64,000 nucleotides of DNA from Corticium candelabrum (lineage: Eukaryota; Porifera; Homoscleromorpha; Homosclerophorida; Plakinidae), in the NCBI RefSeq assembly GCF_963422355.1, contig NC_085100.1:5478568-5542567 (forward strand), read 5' to 3'. Shown piece after piece: positions 23,484 to 34,259 of this stretch. The position numbers and the translations under genes are program-made. The notes under the pieces were generated by a model that had not been told where the DNA came from, ran no database searches, and saw nothing but the letters and a program-made list of their open reading frames with translations. Positions within the stretch are counted from its first letter, which is position 1. Each line of letters opens with the position of its first letter.

Positions 23484-23877
23484 GGCAAAACTAACACCAC
23501 TGTAGTAGGCAATGGCGATGAATACCAATGGCCGGTCGTAGATGCATCAAAAAGCCTTGACGTACGACGGAAACGCGTTTGATAAATACACTAGCATTAC
23601 GTACGTAGGCGGCCATTTTGAAACAAATTTACTCCCGGATAAGATGTTCACCTTCCCGGATTAGAGAAAGATACTGTACTTTACAACTGTATGTGTACAA
23701 TAGAGCGAGCAATCCGGGACCTTGCTGCCACGCCAGCTAAGGCGACTGTGTAGTCTCACATTCTAGAGAGGTAACTAATCATGAAGAGCGTTTACCGAAA
23801 TCCTACTGTTGTACCTACATTCTGTACACTCTTACTTAGGTTGAAACGAACCATCGTCTAATTAATTAATTAATTAA

Positions 23878-24192
23878 GAGCTCTTGTATGTACGTATGTG
23901 CAAACAAAAAGAATGTATGTATGTATGTATGTGGCTCAATTGGTTAGAGTGTGCAGTTAGAGATTGACAACATCCGGGACCTTTGGGTCAGAGTGTAAGT
24001 GCGGGAGAGCCACATACATAAATTCCCTTGGGCAAGGAACTGACATACAATTGCCTCACTCTCCGGAGTGTCAGCATTGTAGCATCATAGCATTGTAGCA
24101 TTGTAGCATTGTAGCATAGTCATTGCAGTATCGAGCCTGAGCCTTAGGAGCTCTTATATGTCAGTACGTAGGTACAAAAAAAATGTATGTAT
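23878..24192 (+). mobile_element. tRNA-derived SINE, 3' end of one copy plus one full copy
   Basis: The full copy starts at 23933 with GGCTCAATTGGTTAGAGTGT, like a Pol III A box, and has a degenerate B-box region (GGGTCAGAGTGTAAGTGC) about 50 bp later. Then come the core GGGCAAGGAACTGACATACA and ATTGCCTCACTCTCCGGAGT, an AGCATTGT tandem stretch, and a tail GAGCTCTTATATGTCAGTAC ending in A-run plus (TGTA)n. The same tail occurs at 23878-23932 immediately before it, so copies are arranged head to tail. Confidence 0.75.
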
Positions 24193-24194
24193 GT

Positions 24195-24335
24195 GGCTCA
24201 ATTGGTTAGAGTGTGCAGTTGAAGATTGGCAACAATCGGGACCTTTGGGTCAGAGTTTGAGTGCGGAAGGGCCACATACATAAATTCCCTTGGGCAAGGA
24301 ACTAACATACAATTGCCTCACTTTCCGGAGTGTCA
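24195..24335 (+). mobile_element. tRNA-derived SINE, second tandem copy (3' truncated)
   Basis: Begins 262 bp after the first copy with the same GGCTCAATTGGTTAGAGTGT head and runs through ATTGCCTCACTTTCCGGAGT, where homology stops. AAATGTGAAGTGTGAAGTGT-type short repeats follow, then LINE ORF1 sequence. Confidence 0.75.
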
Positions 24336-24419
24336 GGTTCTGTCCAGCAAGTATGAAATGTGAAGTGTGAAGTGTGAAATGTGAAGTGTGAAGCGCTATC
24401 AATGTACCTCACTATCCAG

Positions 24420-25160
24420 GACTCAACCAAACAATTCACCAGCATTGGTAACGTGTAAACTTTCCTACAAATACCGGATTCCACTATCAAAAGTGTACTC
24501 AGTAGATATGGACAGGTTATTAAGGTGCACAGAAGATGTTACTCATTTGCACCTTCCATTGAAACGGGTGTGCGAGTGTTGACAGCTGTAAACCCAGAAG
24601 GTACATTTCCAACATCTTACCAAGTGGGAAGATACCTTATAAGATTCTATGTGCGATATGCTGGACAACCTACTAAATGTTACAGGTGTGATTCCTCTGC
24701 CCATCACATCAAAAATTGTCCTCATCCACCTACGTTTCGACGGGCACATGTATCGTACTTGTCCAAACAATGCCAACATTGATTCAGGAATCACTACCAA
24801 TCTTCAACATCTGTCAATCCACATCTTTCTGACAACTCACTAGCAAAAGATGACAGCACCTGGACCACAGATGGTCGGTCATGGGCGGATGACGCTATTT
24901 ACTCTGATATCACAGAATCAGCACGTAACACGGATAATGAACAAGACGTATCAACAGTAGATGAAGGAATACAACATCGGAGTGGAGATGATATCAGCAC
25001 AAGGAAGAGAGGCAGAAGTCCAACTGAACAGACAAACCTCTGGACAGCACTAGAATCTCCAAAGAAACAAAGACAGAAGAAAAAGAGGAAAAAACTACAA
25101 CAACAACAACAACAACAAATGGAAGAACAAATGAGCAGCACAGTGAGTCACGACAAATGA
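24420..25160 (+). pseudogene. LINE ORF1 (zinc knuckle, charged tail)
   Basis: Contains QVGRYLIRFYVRYAGQPTKC followed by the CX2CX4HX4C knuckle CYRCDSSAHHIKNC near 24680-24725, a frameshift near 24745, and a Lys/Gln-rich tail (KKQRQKKKRKKLQQQQQQQ) near 25070-25120. Another frameshift occurs near 24570. Zinc-knuckle ORF1 proteins bind RNA in Tx1-like LINEs. Confidence 0.7.
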
Positions 25161-25295
25161 CTGAAACTACAGTGAACGAGCAGATCTCTGAGAGTGTGGT
25201 GACTGGAGACACCCAATCAAGTTGAGTTTATGATAACTATTTTGTGTTGATTTTTGTTTTCTTTCTTGTTCTTCTGATTCAAATCATAAATCACA

Positions 25296-28200
25296 ATGAC
25301 AGAGTTAAATATCGTCACACAAAATGTTCAAGGAATGACCAATCCCATTAAAAGAATGCGAATCGCAGAATGGATGTCAAGACAACAGATAGATATTTTG
25401 TGTTTGCAGGAGACATATACCATGCCAAACAATAGTAATTGGCAATTAGAATTTTTACAGCACACCATTTTTCATGTATATGGCAGCAATCATTCTTGTA
25501 GTATCTCTGTAATTATAAACAACAACCTCAGCTGGGATGTTGATGCCTAGCCACAGACACAGATGGCAGGTACCTTTCGCTCAGACTCACTTATACGTAG
25601 TAAGACAGAATTTGATCTGTTGACCATATATGCTTCAACCATTCGAACTAACCGTAGAGATTTCTTTAAGAAGGTCAGTGGGCTGATGACTTCAGAAAGG
25701 AACTGTATTATTTGCGGAGACTTCAACTGTGTCATTAATTCAAGCAAAGATCGGAAATCGAAAGCTCGGCTAAATCAGAGATCAAGTGACACGAAAGCTT
25801 TACAGGACGTCGTTGCAAAACTCAATCTAAAACATATTTATAGGAAACAACATTCTGATACCCCGGGATACACCTGGACGAGAGCTCATGCCAGAACTGC
25901 TGCACGTCTAGATATGTTCTTGGTTTCATCAACTCCACAGACATATGTTAAAAGTACTTCTGTACTTAGCTCTGCATTTAGTGATCATTTTGGAGTGTCA
26001 ATGAGAATCAACGTACAAATGGGGAAATCATATGGTCGTGGATATTGGAAGTTCAATTCAACACTTTTGACAGAAAAATCATTCAGACGACGCATAGCTA
26101 GTGACCTTCTGGTCTCACTGGAAATACTAGAAAGAACGATTTTCTTCCTTGAGTGAGTGGTGGGATGCTGGCAAAGCAAAAATTAAAGATCTTTCTCAAC
26201 AGTATGGCAAAAGACGTCAGCGGCAGATTCTCAAAAATAAGACAAGACATGAATAATCCATGCAACGTGCCCAGGAAGAATTACAATTAGATACCACGTC
26301 TGCCATATCCAAAATAGATTTATTTAGAGAACGCATACGACAATATGAAAGAGAGAACATAAGAGGTGCTCAAATACGCAGTAGAGCTCAATGGGTGGAT
26401 TCAGAAGAGACATCGAAGTTCTTTGCGACTTCCGAGAAAATTTATGGAGAGAAAACCTACATTTCTCATCTAACACATGATGGAGCAGAAGTTTCTGACC
26501 AACACAACATTCTACATGTTGTACATGATTACTACAGTAATCTATACCAAGAGAAGGCAATTAGCAACAAAGCCTGTGAACACACGGTCTCAGCAATCGA
26601 CTGTCAACTATCGCCATCAAACAGAGAAAATTGTGACTGTTCATTACAGATCGAGGAACTCACTGCTGCTCTCAAGGAGATGACAACAAACAAATCTCCA
26701 GGTCTAGACGGTCTGACTACAGAATTTTATCGGTCTTTCTGGTCTTTACTGTCGCAGGACTTTTTTGATGTCGTCACTGAAATCTACGCGTCCAGACGAA
26801 AGTAATCAGACTCATTTCAAAGCAAGGAGACATCAGCAAGTTGACCAACTGGCGACCAATCAGTCTTCTCAACGTTGATTATAAACTAATAGCAAAATTT
26901 TTGGCACACAGACTGAAAAAGGTACTGGGACGGGTCATTCATCCAGACCAAACTGTACTATACTCGGGAGGAGTATACATGACAATTGTGTCTCTGTGCG
27001 AGATGTCATTCATTTTTGCGAGAAGACAAGCCAAGACGCAGCAATACTATCTCTAGACCAAATGAAGGCTTTCGATTGTGTCCGTTGGAAATACCTTGCA
27101 AAAAGTTTATTGATCTTCGGTTTTGGCGAAGCTTTTTGTAGTTGGATAAAACTCCTGTATGACGATATTGGTAGCCACATTATTGTTATTGGACGGTTGA
27201 CTAGTCGTATTAAGCTGGGAAGAGGAGTTTGTCGAGGGTGTCCTCTATCTCCAATGTTATATGTCCTGAGTTTGGAACCTCTGGCGGCTGCTATTCGACG
27301 AAACCCTTCTATACGAGGAATTCCAACCTTTAGTGATGCGGATCGTGAGACGATACAGTTAACTTGCTATGCGGACGATATGACATCGTTTGTCTGCGAT
27401 GACGTATCCTTTGGTGAATTAGACAAACAGTTGTCACTTTATGAAGAAGCTAGCGGGGCCAAGCTCAATAGGCTTAAATCTGTTGGACTATGGCTTGGGC
27501 AATGCGCTAACAGAACGGACAGTCCATTAGAAATCAAATGGCAAACTACTAAACTAAAGATTATAGGTCTGTTCTACTGTCCGTCTTACTACGATTCAGT
27601 GAGGAAAAACTGGTCGGTCGCAATCCAGAAATTACAAAATTATCTTCAGAAGTGGACCAGACGGGACCTATCAATATTTGGCAGAGCAAAGGTCCTCAAC
27701 TTGCACGCTCTGACAAAAATTACTATCCGGCACATTCTTTCACTATGCCCGAAACCACACGTGGTGAAGTAGAAGACACTATATGGAGTTTTCTCTGAAG
27801 AGGAGGCTCCCCAGCAGTTAGACGATCAGTATGTATATCGGGAATAAAATGCGGAGGCTTGAATATGCCACACCTACCCTCTAGAATAGCGGCGATACAC
27901 CTACAAACTCTCAGACGCCTTCTCGAACTAGCAAACAGAGCAGCATGGAAATGTTTAGCGAAAGAAGATCGGAATGTAGCAAGTGGTCAGTACAATATGG
28001 GATTGGCAATTTTTGCAGCCTCTGGATGGAAATACGACCCTAGGAACATAGCAAAAGTATCACCTTTCTTTAGACAACTGTTACGCTTGTGGCAACGCCA
28101 CACTGGCGGACGCCAACCAGTTCCACCGATAACCTACGATGACTGTTGCTCTGAGCATTTGTGGGGTAATCCTCTCATTACTAACGATCAAGGTTTGCCT

Positions 28201-28948
28201 TTGTACACTCCTTCTTTGGCAAAATGCCACTACAGCACAGTTGGAGATGTTTACTGCAGACTACCTCCCAACCCAAAGACTAAGCAGCAAAATTATACAC
28301 AGAAGTTGTGAAGGCGATTCCAGAACACTGGAACCAGCTTCCACTGCGAGAAGGTCAGCTTGTAAACAAACAAGCACACTGGGTCAATGATCTCTGTCTC
28401 TTTAATGGTTTGGACCAACTAATACCACTGAAGGATGCAGTCACTCGTACGGTGTATCACAGATTAGTGTCGGCATACGTAGAAACACCAATCGGGGAAA
28501 AAGCTTGGGAAGACAATTTCCCTAATAAACTTTTATTTAAAAATGGCAAATTCTGTGGAAATTACATCAAAACTGTTTTCTTGCCACTGTCAACAAAGAC
28601 ATTCTTTGGAGACTACTTCATAGAGTGCTTCCAACTCAAGCAAATCTCTACAGGTGGGCACTTGATATTTCGTCAACTTGTCTAGCTTGTCATGCACAGG
28701 AAGACACAATGGAACATGCTTTTGGCACGTGCATCATATGGAAAACCGTTTCATGCAGCGCTTTGACTTTGCTGGAAACCAGCGACATTATGACTTTTGT
28801 GAATCACAACAGTCATATCCTCAATCTACTGCTCCACAAGGGAAAAGTGCAAAAATATTTTGTAATTCTCATAACAACATTCTGGACACAAAGGAGAAAA
28901 CTGCCACCGCGAGCCATTATGGCCTGCTTTAAGTGGAAACTTAATTAA
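25296..28948 (+). pseudogene. LINE ORF2 (endonuclease, reverse transcriptase, zinc finger)
   Basis: Endonuclease at 25296-26156: IVTQNVQGM, LCLQET, ICGDFNCV, TRLDMF-like ARLDMFLVS, and SDHFGV. The N-terminal signatures and YGRGYWKFNSTLL are L1/Tx1-like. RT at 26660-27500: NKSPGLDGLTTEFY, NWRPISLLNVDYKLIAKFLA, CRGCPLSPMLY and CYADDMTSF, which keeps the two catalytic Asp. The C-terminal finger is CLACHAQEDTMEHAFGTC at about 28680-28735. Stops at 25549 and 26802 and frameshifts near 26990, 27770 and 28310 disable it. Confidence 0.85.
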
Positions 28949-29020
28949 ACAAAACATTAGACTGGATTGGACTTGTGGGCGGAGGGTACTGCAAGATTTC
29001 CATGATTTTTGGACCCCTCT

Positions 29021-29074
29021 GGCACGGGTTGCAGGGGGCACGGGTTGCAGGGGGCACGGGTTGCAGGGGGCACG
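29021..29074. repeat. 16-bp tandem repeat, 3.4 copies
   Basis: GGCACGGGTTGCAGGG repeated three times exactly, plus GGCACG. It lies in the LINE 3' untranslated region. Confidence 0.95.
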
Positions 29075-29210
29075 CTGGAAATTAGTAGTGTACTACTTTA
29101 AGTCTTGGCTTCATTGGTAAACGTGTTGTGTGAATATTTGTATCATTTTTATCAGGAGTTGTAACAACTTCGAAATAAAACAGAAAAAAATGTATGTATG
29201 TATGTATGTA

Positions 29211-30199
29211 TGGCGTGTATGTATGACGAACACTCACAGTAAACTCGCTTGGGAATCGCTTCGACTTCGAAGGGAGTAAAATGTGAACGTCGCATCGAGT
29301 TCACTGTGAGACTTTGTATGCAGAAAATGGCGTCTGTCGTGCTTGGCCACGTGTACTTTGCGCTGCTGATTCTCGTCAACGGCAGCGTGGAAACATTAAC
29401 AAGTTGACGAATGTTTGTCTTATTGTAGAAGAGTGGGAAGCAGCGAATGGGAAACTGTCGGTGTACTAGAAGAAAAGTTTTAGTGATATTCGTAATATGT
29501 AGAATGCCAAGTCACGTGGTCACGCGTACTGACTGTGTTGTCTAGAAGCTTGATTGCCATGGACTAGTGGACGCAACTGCAACATCGTGTTCGTTTGAAG
29601 GTAGAAATTGAATAGAGCTGCTTCTAGCATGACTCACACAGAGAATGACCGGATCTCGGCTATTCTAGCACGTATTCGATCCTAGTTATCAGAAAGATTC
29701 CTGTTTTGCAGAAGGAAAGATGCATAGGGCTGGAGACATTCGCGAAACCTCGTCACGATCAATGCATGGAACGGTGAGATTTGGTAAAGCGAGGTTTCAG
29801 GTCCTGAGAGCGTTGTTTAGCCTCGGAGAAAAAGAAGAAGACGATCCACACTAAAAATAGAGGTTGGCGTGATTGATTCAATGGACACCTTGACAATGCA
29901 GCTCTAGACGGGTGCATCTATCTATAATGACAGGATTAAAGACTAGAGTACCGGTATAGAGCTCATTTCCTAGATTTGTGGAGTGCGATCCAAATAGTAT
30001 CCCAGAGAGCAAGCGGACGTAATTACATGAGTCTAGCTAGCTACGTAATTAGACAAAATTAATGTGAATACAAAAATACAAGCAAACGTATTGCAGGCAT
30101 GCTAGTTTGCCATGTGCACCAAATTAGAACTGATTTAGTTGTCATTGATGTTTACGACTAGCACGTGCTCGAGCCATCTCTTCATCGAGTCACGTGAAA
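29211..30199. other. Intergenic region upstream of the MRH receptor gene
   Basis: A short ATG frame at 29319 starts with a hydrophobic segment (MASVVLGHVYFALLILVNGS) like a signal peptide, but it ends at a stop after 29 codons and I could not link it to further exons. No TATA box is obvious. Otherwise nothing is recognised. Confidence 0.4.
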
Positions 30200-31838
30200 A
30201 TGCTTGGCCGCGTTGTGTCGTATTGTTTTCTTCTACTTTGGACCGTCTCTAGCCATGCGCTTGTCCGGGCAGATTCCTATCCCGCTCTCAACGCGGCGGA
30301 TATGACATCATTGCTAACGATTCGTGTAAGTGCATCTCCAGAAAGCAAACCAATTTCAGCTGTCGTCACATCCCATCTTGCCATGACGTCAAGCATATCT
30401 CCGAGTCAGAACAAAGGACCATCGACTGTTAGTCTCCCTGCAGCGTCGATCATCACTCCTACGCCAACACCATCAGCAACTGTACCGACGACGAAACCTA
30501 CCAAGCCTATAACAGATCACCCTCCTGAACCAAAATGCGAGAAGGTCACTTCTTGTAGCTGCAGGAGAGCCGACGATCACCAACTCATTGATTTGAGTCC
30601 TCTTGCAAGCACAACTGCGAGGTAAGCTATGCTTCTACTAATATAGTTTTGCTATATTTTCTAGCCGTCGCATAGGCATCAAAAATGTTTGACGCTTAGG
30701 TTTACGATCAAGAACTTGGATCATACTTTCTATTGGAATCCATGCAAGGCTTTTGAAGTAGGAGGTACAAACAGCGAGTGTACTGTGGAGAAGGATGTGG
30801 CGGTATGACTTCCCTCTATGCATGCTTGAATGTTAACGGTTGCTCGCGCTCGCGCACTATTAACTTAGGTGTCATTTCGGTCAGATTTGTGAAGAAACTA
30901 CTGGTACTGATGACATCTTCGTTAGTCTTGGAACCCAAAAGTCTGCAGAGTTCAAGTTCGACCGGATTATATATACCGATGGAACAGGCAACAGGTAATA
31001 GTGAATTAGAACAAACTGTATGGCACCAGAATGACGTTAACTAGACTCGTTACCACAACGCCAATCCGCATTGGATTGATGTAGCTAATCTATGGTAAGT
31101 ATATGGTCTACGTCAATTGGTGCACGTCTTGTATAGCAAGAAAGCGCTACCATATAGTTATCATTCCCTGTCAGTGCCCGTAATATTGTAGCATTCGCGG
31201 ACATGTTTTTTGTTAAAGTTAAATAAACATGTACAGTTGTGTAAGCATTTCTTTCTTATAGAAATGCAACTGTTATTCTTCAGTGCCAAAAAAATGACAA
31301 GCCGGAAGACAGCAAATTGATATTTTTGCCGGATAAGAACAACATGTCATATGTGATTTGAAGTGTATTTCTACTAAAGTTATCATTTACTAACATACGG
31401 TTGGCCGTTAGATATTCGCTTTGCAAAGTGTATACGCTTGCCCTGGCGGTTATAAACCAGGATCAGGCGGTCTCAGTGCTGGCAGCATTCTTTTGATCAT
31501 GTATGTACAATGCCTTACAATATGACAAATCTTTGTCTAATTTTTAATATTCTTTACTTGCAGTTTCTTCACTGTGATTGGTTTCTATTTTATGGTAGGC
31601 ATTGCCTATCAGGTTGTTTTCAAGAAAGCGTCTGGTACGGAGATAATACCCAACAGTGCGTTCTGGTGCGCACTACCCAGCTACATCAAGGTTTGCTAGC
31701 ATTGCTATCATCGTATTGTTTCTGTTCTGCGTTTATAATCATGCATCATCCGAATATACATCTATTCCACAGGATGGCATTACTTATCTCTTCTGCTGCG
31801 GAGGCTCTGGAAGAAGCGCAAAATATGAAAACTTCTAA
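30200..31838 (+). CDS. MRH-domain single-pass sorting receptor, M6PR/Atg27-like
   Basis: Seven exons join in phase with GT/AG sites: 30200-30621, 30700-30802, 30885-30994, 31262-31352, 31412-31500, 31564-31690 and 31773-31838 (stop TAA), giving about 335 aa. Order of parts: signal peptide (LGRVVSYCFLLLWTVSSHAL), a Ser/Thr/Pro-rich stalk to about residue 115, a Cys-rich MRH lectin-like domain (CSCRRADDHQLIDLSPL, FYWNPC, ICEETTGTDD, ILQC, FALQSVYACPGG), one membrane helix (SILLIIFFTVIGFYFMVGIA), and a 40-residue cytosolic tail with IPNSAFWCALPSYIKDG, FCC, and a C-terminal YENF. YENF fits the YxxPhi adaptor signal. Related receptors carry cargo between Golgi and endosomes or lysosomes. Sugar binding is not shown: I cannot assign the Q/R/E/Y ligand residues. 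The donor of exon 4 (GTGATT) is weak. Confidence 0.82.
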
Positions 31839-32379
31839 TTAATTAATCACTAGCTTTGTGTGACTTTGGACTTCGTGAGAACGATGGTGTTGCTATGTCA
31901 ATTTTCGGGTTTCTTATCATGTTAATAGAAAAAAGACTGCTGACGCACATCCTGACCGAAGAATTCTGGTAAACTCATTGGCTGTCAAGTAATGCATGAC
32001 TTCAGAAATTCACTAAGACTTTCAACTGTCACAAGTAACAGCGCTCTTAGCACGCACTCAGCTGGTCTTGCTGTTAATTAATTCAAGTTGATCTATTTCG
32101 AGAATGAATGGCTAGTCAGAATGCAGGTCAATGACTAAATGTAACACAATCCAAGTTCCCGGATGTATATAATACTTCTCCCGACTATGTGACTGATATT
32201 AATAATTAAGATCGAGGCATGCAGTACAACATAATAGTCTAATCTACTACAAATTCAGTCTGTCTGGTGCCTTTCTTCTGCTGCTGGAACGCGGATTGGA
32301 GTCGCTCCTTTGTTGGCACCTATGCATTTGATGCTTCAGTTGGTTCCACGTGTGTTTCTATATAATTTTTCTGGTTCTG
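31839..32379. other. Intergenic, 3' region of the MRH receptor gene
   Basis: AT-rich at first; nothing recognised. The right end merges into the minus-strand Ty3 relic. Confidence 0.4.
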
Positions 32380-34010
32380 TGCTAATCTCCGGCGATGGTA
32401 CCATCGCGTCCTGTTCTAGTTGTTTGTAACTCTATCTTGTGGATTTGAATCTGATCCAAATGTCGTATTCCAGTTTGATAGTGTATGACAGGGGGGGGTG
32501 TTTTGAACTGAACTACACCAGCTACCCAAGTACGACCGCTGTTGTAATTGTGGGAGCGTAGACGCTCACCCCATTGTTAAAATCCATCATACTATTCCTG
32601 TTACCCTTGTAGAACTGTTTCTGTTGCCACTGTTTTTTATGTACTGTTTGCTCGAAGTTGGGGTGTAACAAATGTAAACGTGACAGCAATTTGCGACCCA
32701 TTAATAATTCCGCAGGCGATATTCCTATTGTGGAATGCGGTGTAATCCAGTAGATGAACAACACTTGTGTCAAGCGATATGTCAATGTTCCTTGTTTTGC
32801 TAAGGACAGTCCTTTCTTCAATACTTGTACTGCTCTTTCCGCCAGCCCATTACTGACGGGTGATACGGTGCTGTTTTAGTGTGGTCGATTCCATTCGATT
32901 TTACAAAATCGGTAAACTCTTGACTGGTGCATACTGACCATTGTCTGATACAAGTTTTCAGGAATTCCATGAGTTGAGAAAATTTTTCTTAACTTAATTA
33001 ACTCCTCAACCGTAGTTTTCGTCGTAGCAAATTCTGCAGGTTCTACTTCAATCCACTTCGAGTGTGTGTCAATTAGTACAAGAAGCATTTTTCCTAGCAA
33101 GAATCCAGTGTAGTCCACGTGCACCCTCATTCACGGTTGATGGTGCCAAGACCAGGGATGCAATAGAGCTTTTGGTGGTGCGCGCGTTCCTTGTTTCAAC
33201 TTTCTTGACAACTAGAACAACTTTGGACATTGCGTTCGATGTCCCAGCCAGTCTAGGCCACCAGACTGTTGTTCTGGCTAAGCCTTTCATCCGTGCCACC
33301 CCAGGATAACCAGCATGTAACTTCTCCAAAACTCGTTGCCCTTGTGGTGGTACAATCACCCCTGTACCCCATAATACGCATCCCTCTCCTACAGATAATT
33401 CACTTGCTCTTCGCCAGTAGGGAGTCAACGCTTCGATTAGTGGTCTAGTGGGCCAACCATGATTGACATAATATTGTACCCTAGACAGTATCGGTTTTTT
33501 TGCCACTAGTGATGACGATTCCAGTTGCTTTAAAATTGAATTGTCTCTGGTTGTTCTTCCTCAGTACTCGATAGTAGTTGTAAGGGTAATCGACTGCAGC
33601 AGGCATGTCCCGGCCTGGTTTGTATCACAACTTATAACTGTCACCCGATAGGATCATGGCCCATGGATGATTCTCGCTAATGCCATTGGCGGAAGAGGCG
33701 CATTTACCCCAACAATCCTGCCAGTGGTTTAGGGTCTGAGACTAGCACAAACTCTCTACTGTACCAAACGGATATTGGTGAAATCTTTGTAGACCAAAAC
33801 TACTGCCAATGCCTATTTCTCTTTCCACCTGTGCGTAATTCCTCTTCGTATTCGTCAATGTTCTCGATGCAAATGCTACTGGCTCTTTTTCCGTCCTTCC
33901 CTCTCTGAGCCAATACAGCACCTAAAACCGTAAGACGAAGCATCACAGGTTCTAGGATGGACTCTTGCTGTGGGTCGAAGTGTGCTAACACTTTGGCTGA
34001 CACTAGCCCT
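32380..34010 (-). mobile_element. Ty3/gypsy relic (RNase H and integrase)
   Basis: Minus-strand frames in canonical order: RNase H (about 33700-33990; LTVLGAVLAQRGKDGK, EYEEELRT), integrase zinc region (33069-33506; YWRRASELSVGEGCVLWGTG, HAGYPGVARMKGLARTTVWW), core (32876-33130; DYTGFLLGKMLLVLIDTHSK, WIEVEP), then HSTIGISPAELLMGRKLLSR and a basic C-terminus (about 32520-32820). RT, protease, gag and LTRs were not found. Numerous frameshifts. Confidence 0.75.
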
Positions 34011-34037
34011 AGCCCTAACCAACTAACCCTAACCCAT
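34002..34037. repeat. Short degenerate CCCTAA-type tract
   Basis: CCCTAGCCCTAACC followed by AACTAACCCTAACCC, resembling the animal telomere unit (TTAGGG on the other strand), about 36 bp, imperfect. Confidence 0.6.
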
Positions 34038-34259
34038 AACACTAGTCTTCAAGATGTTCTCCCAGCCACGGTGAGTGTGAGAAAGTTGTGTGGGGGCAGT
34101 TTTCGTACCGGAAATGACCAGTCACAATGGGCACGCGCATTCTCGCGCTGGAGCAATTCCGGCAAAAGCACCTCCTCTTTGAATAACTTGAAAGAATTTG
34201 GTTATCCGGGAGATGCCCTGGCACTCAAGCAAATGCCAGGATGTTACTAGATTGCTGAC

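Larger units (their letters stand above)
24420..29210 (+). mobile_element. L1/Tx1-type LINE, two-ORF, degenerate
   Basis: A 4.8 kb non-LTR retrotransposon with ORF1 (about 24420-25160) and ORF2 (25296-28948). It ends in AAAAAAATGTATGTATGTAT, an A run plus (TGTA)n tail. Both ORFs are broken by frameshifts and stops, so it is inactive. The domain set (zinc-knuckle ORF1, AP endonuclease, RT, C-terminal zinc finger) is that of the L1/Tx1 group. Confidence 0.85.

Noticed and set aside
23933..24010. Functional tRNA gene
   Set aside because: The A-box-like head resembles a tRNA, but no cloverleaf forms and the sequence continues as a repeated SINE.
29319..29408. Short frame with a signal-peptide-like start
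   Set aside because: It stops after 29 codons and no consistent splice continuation was found.
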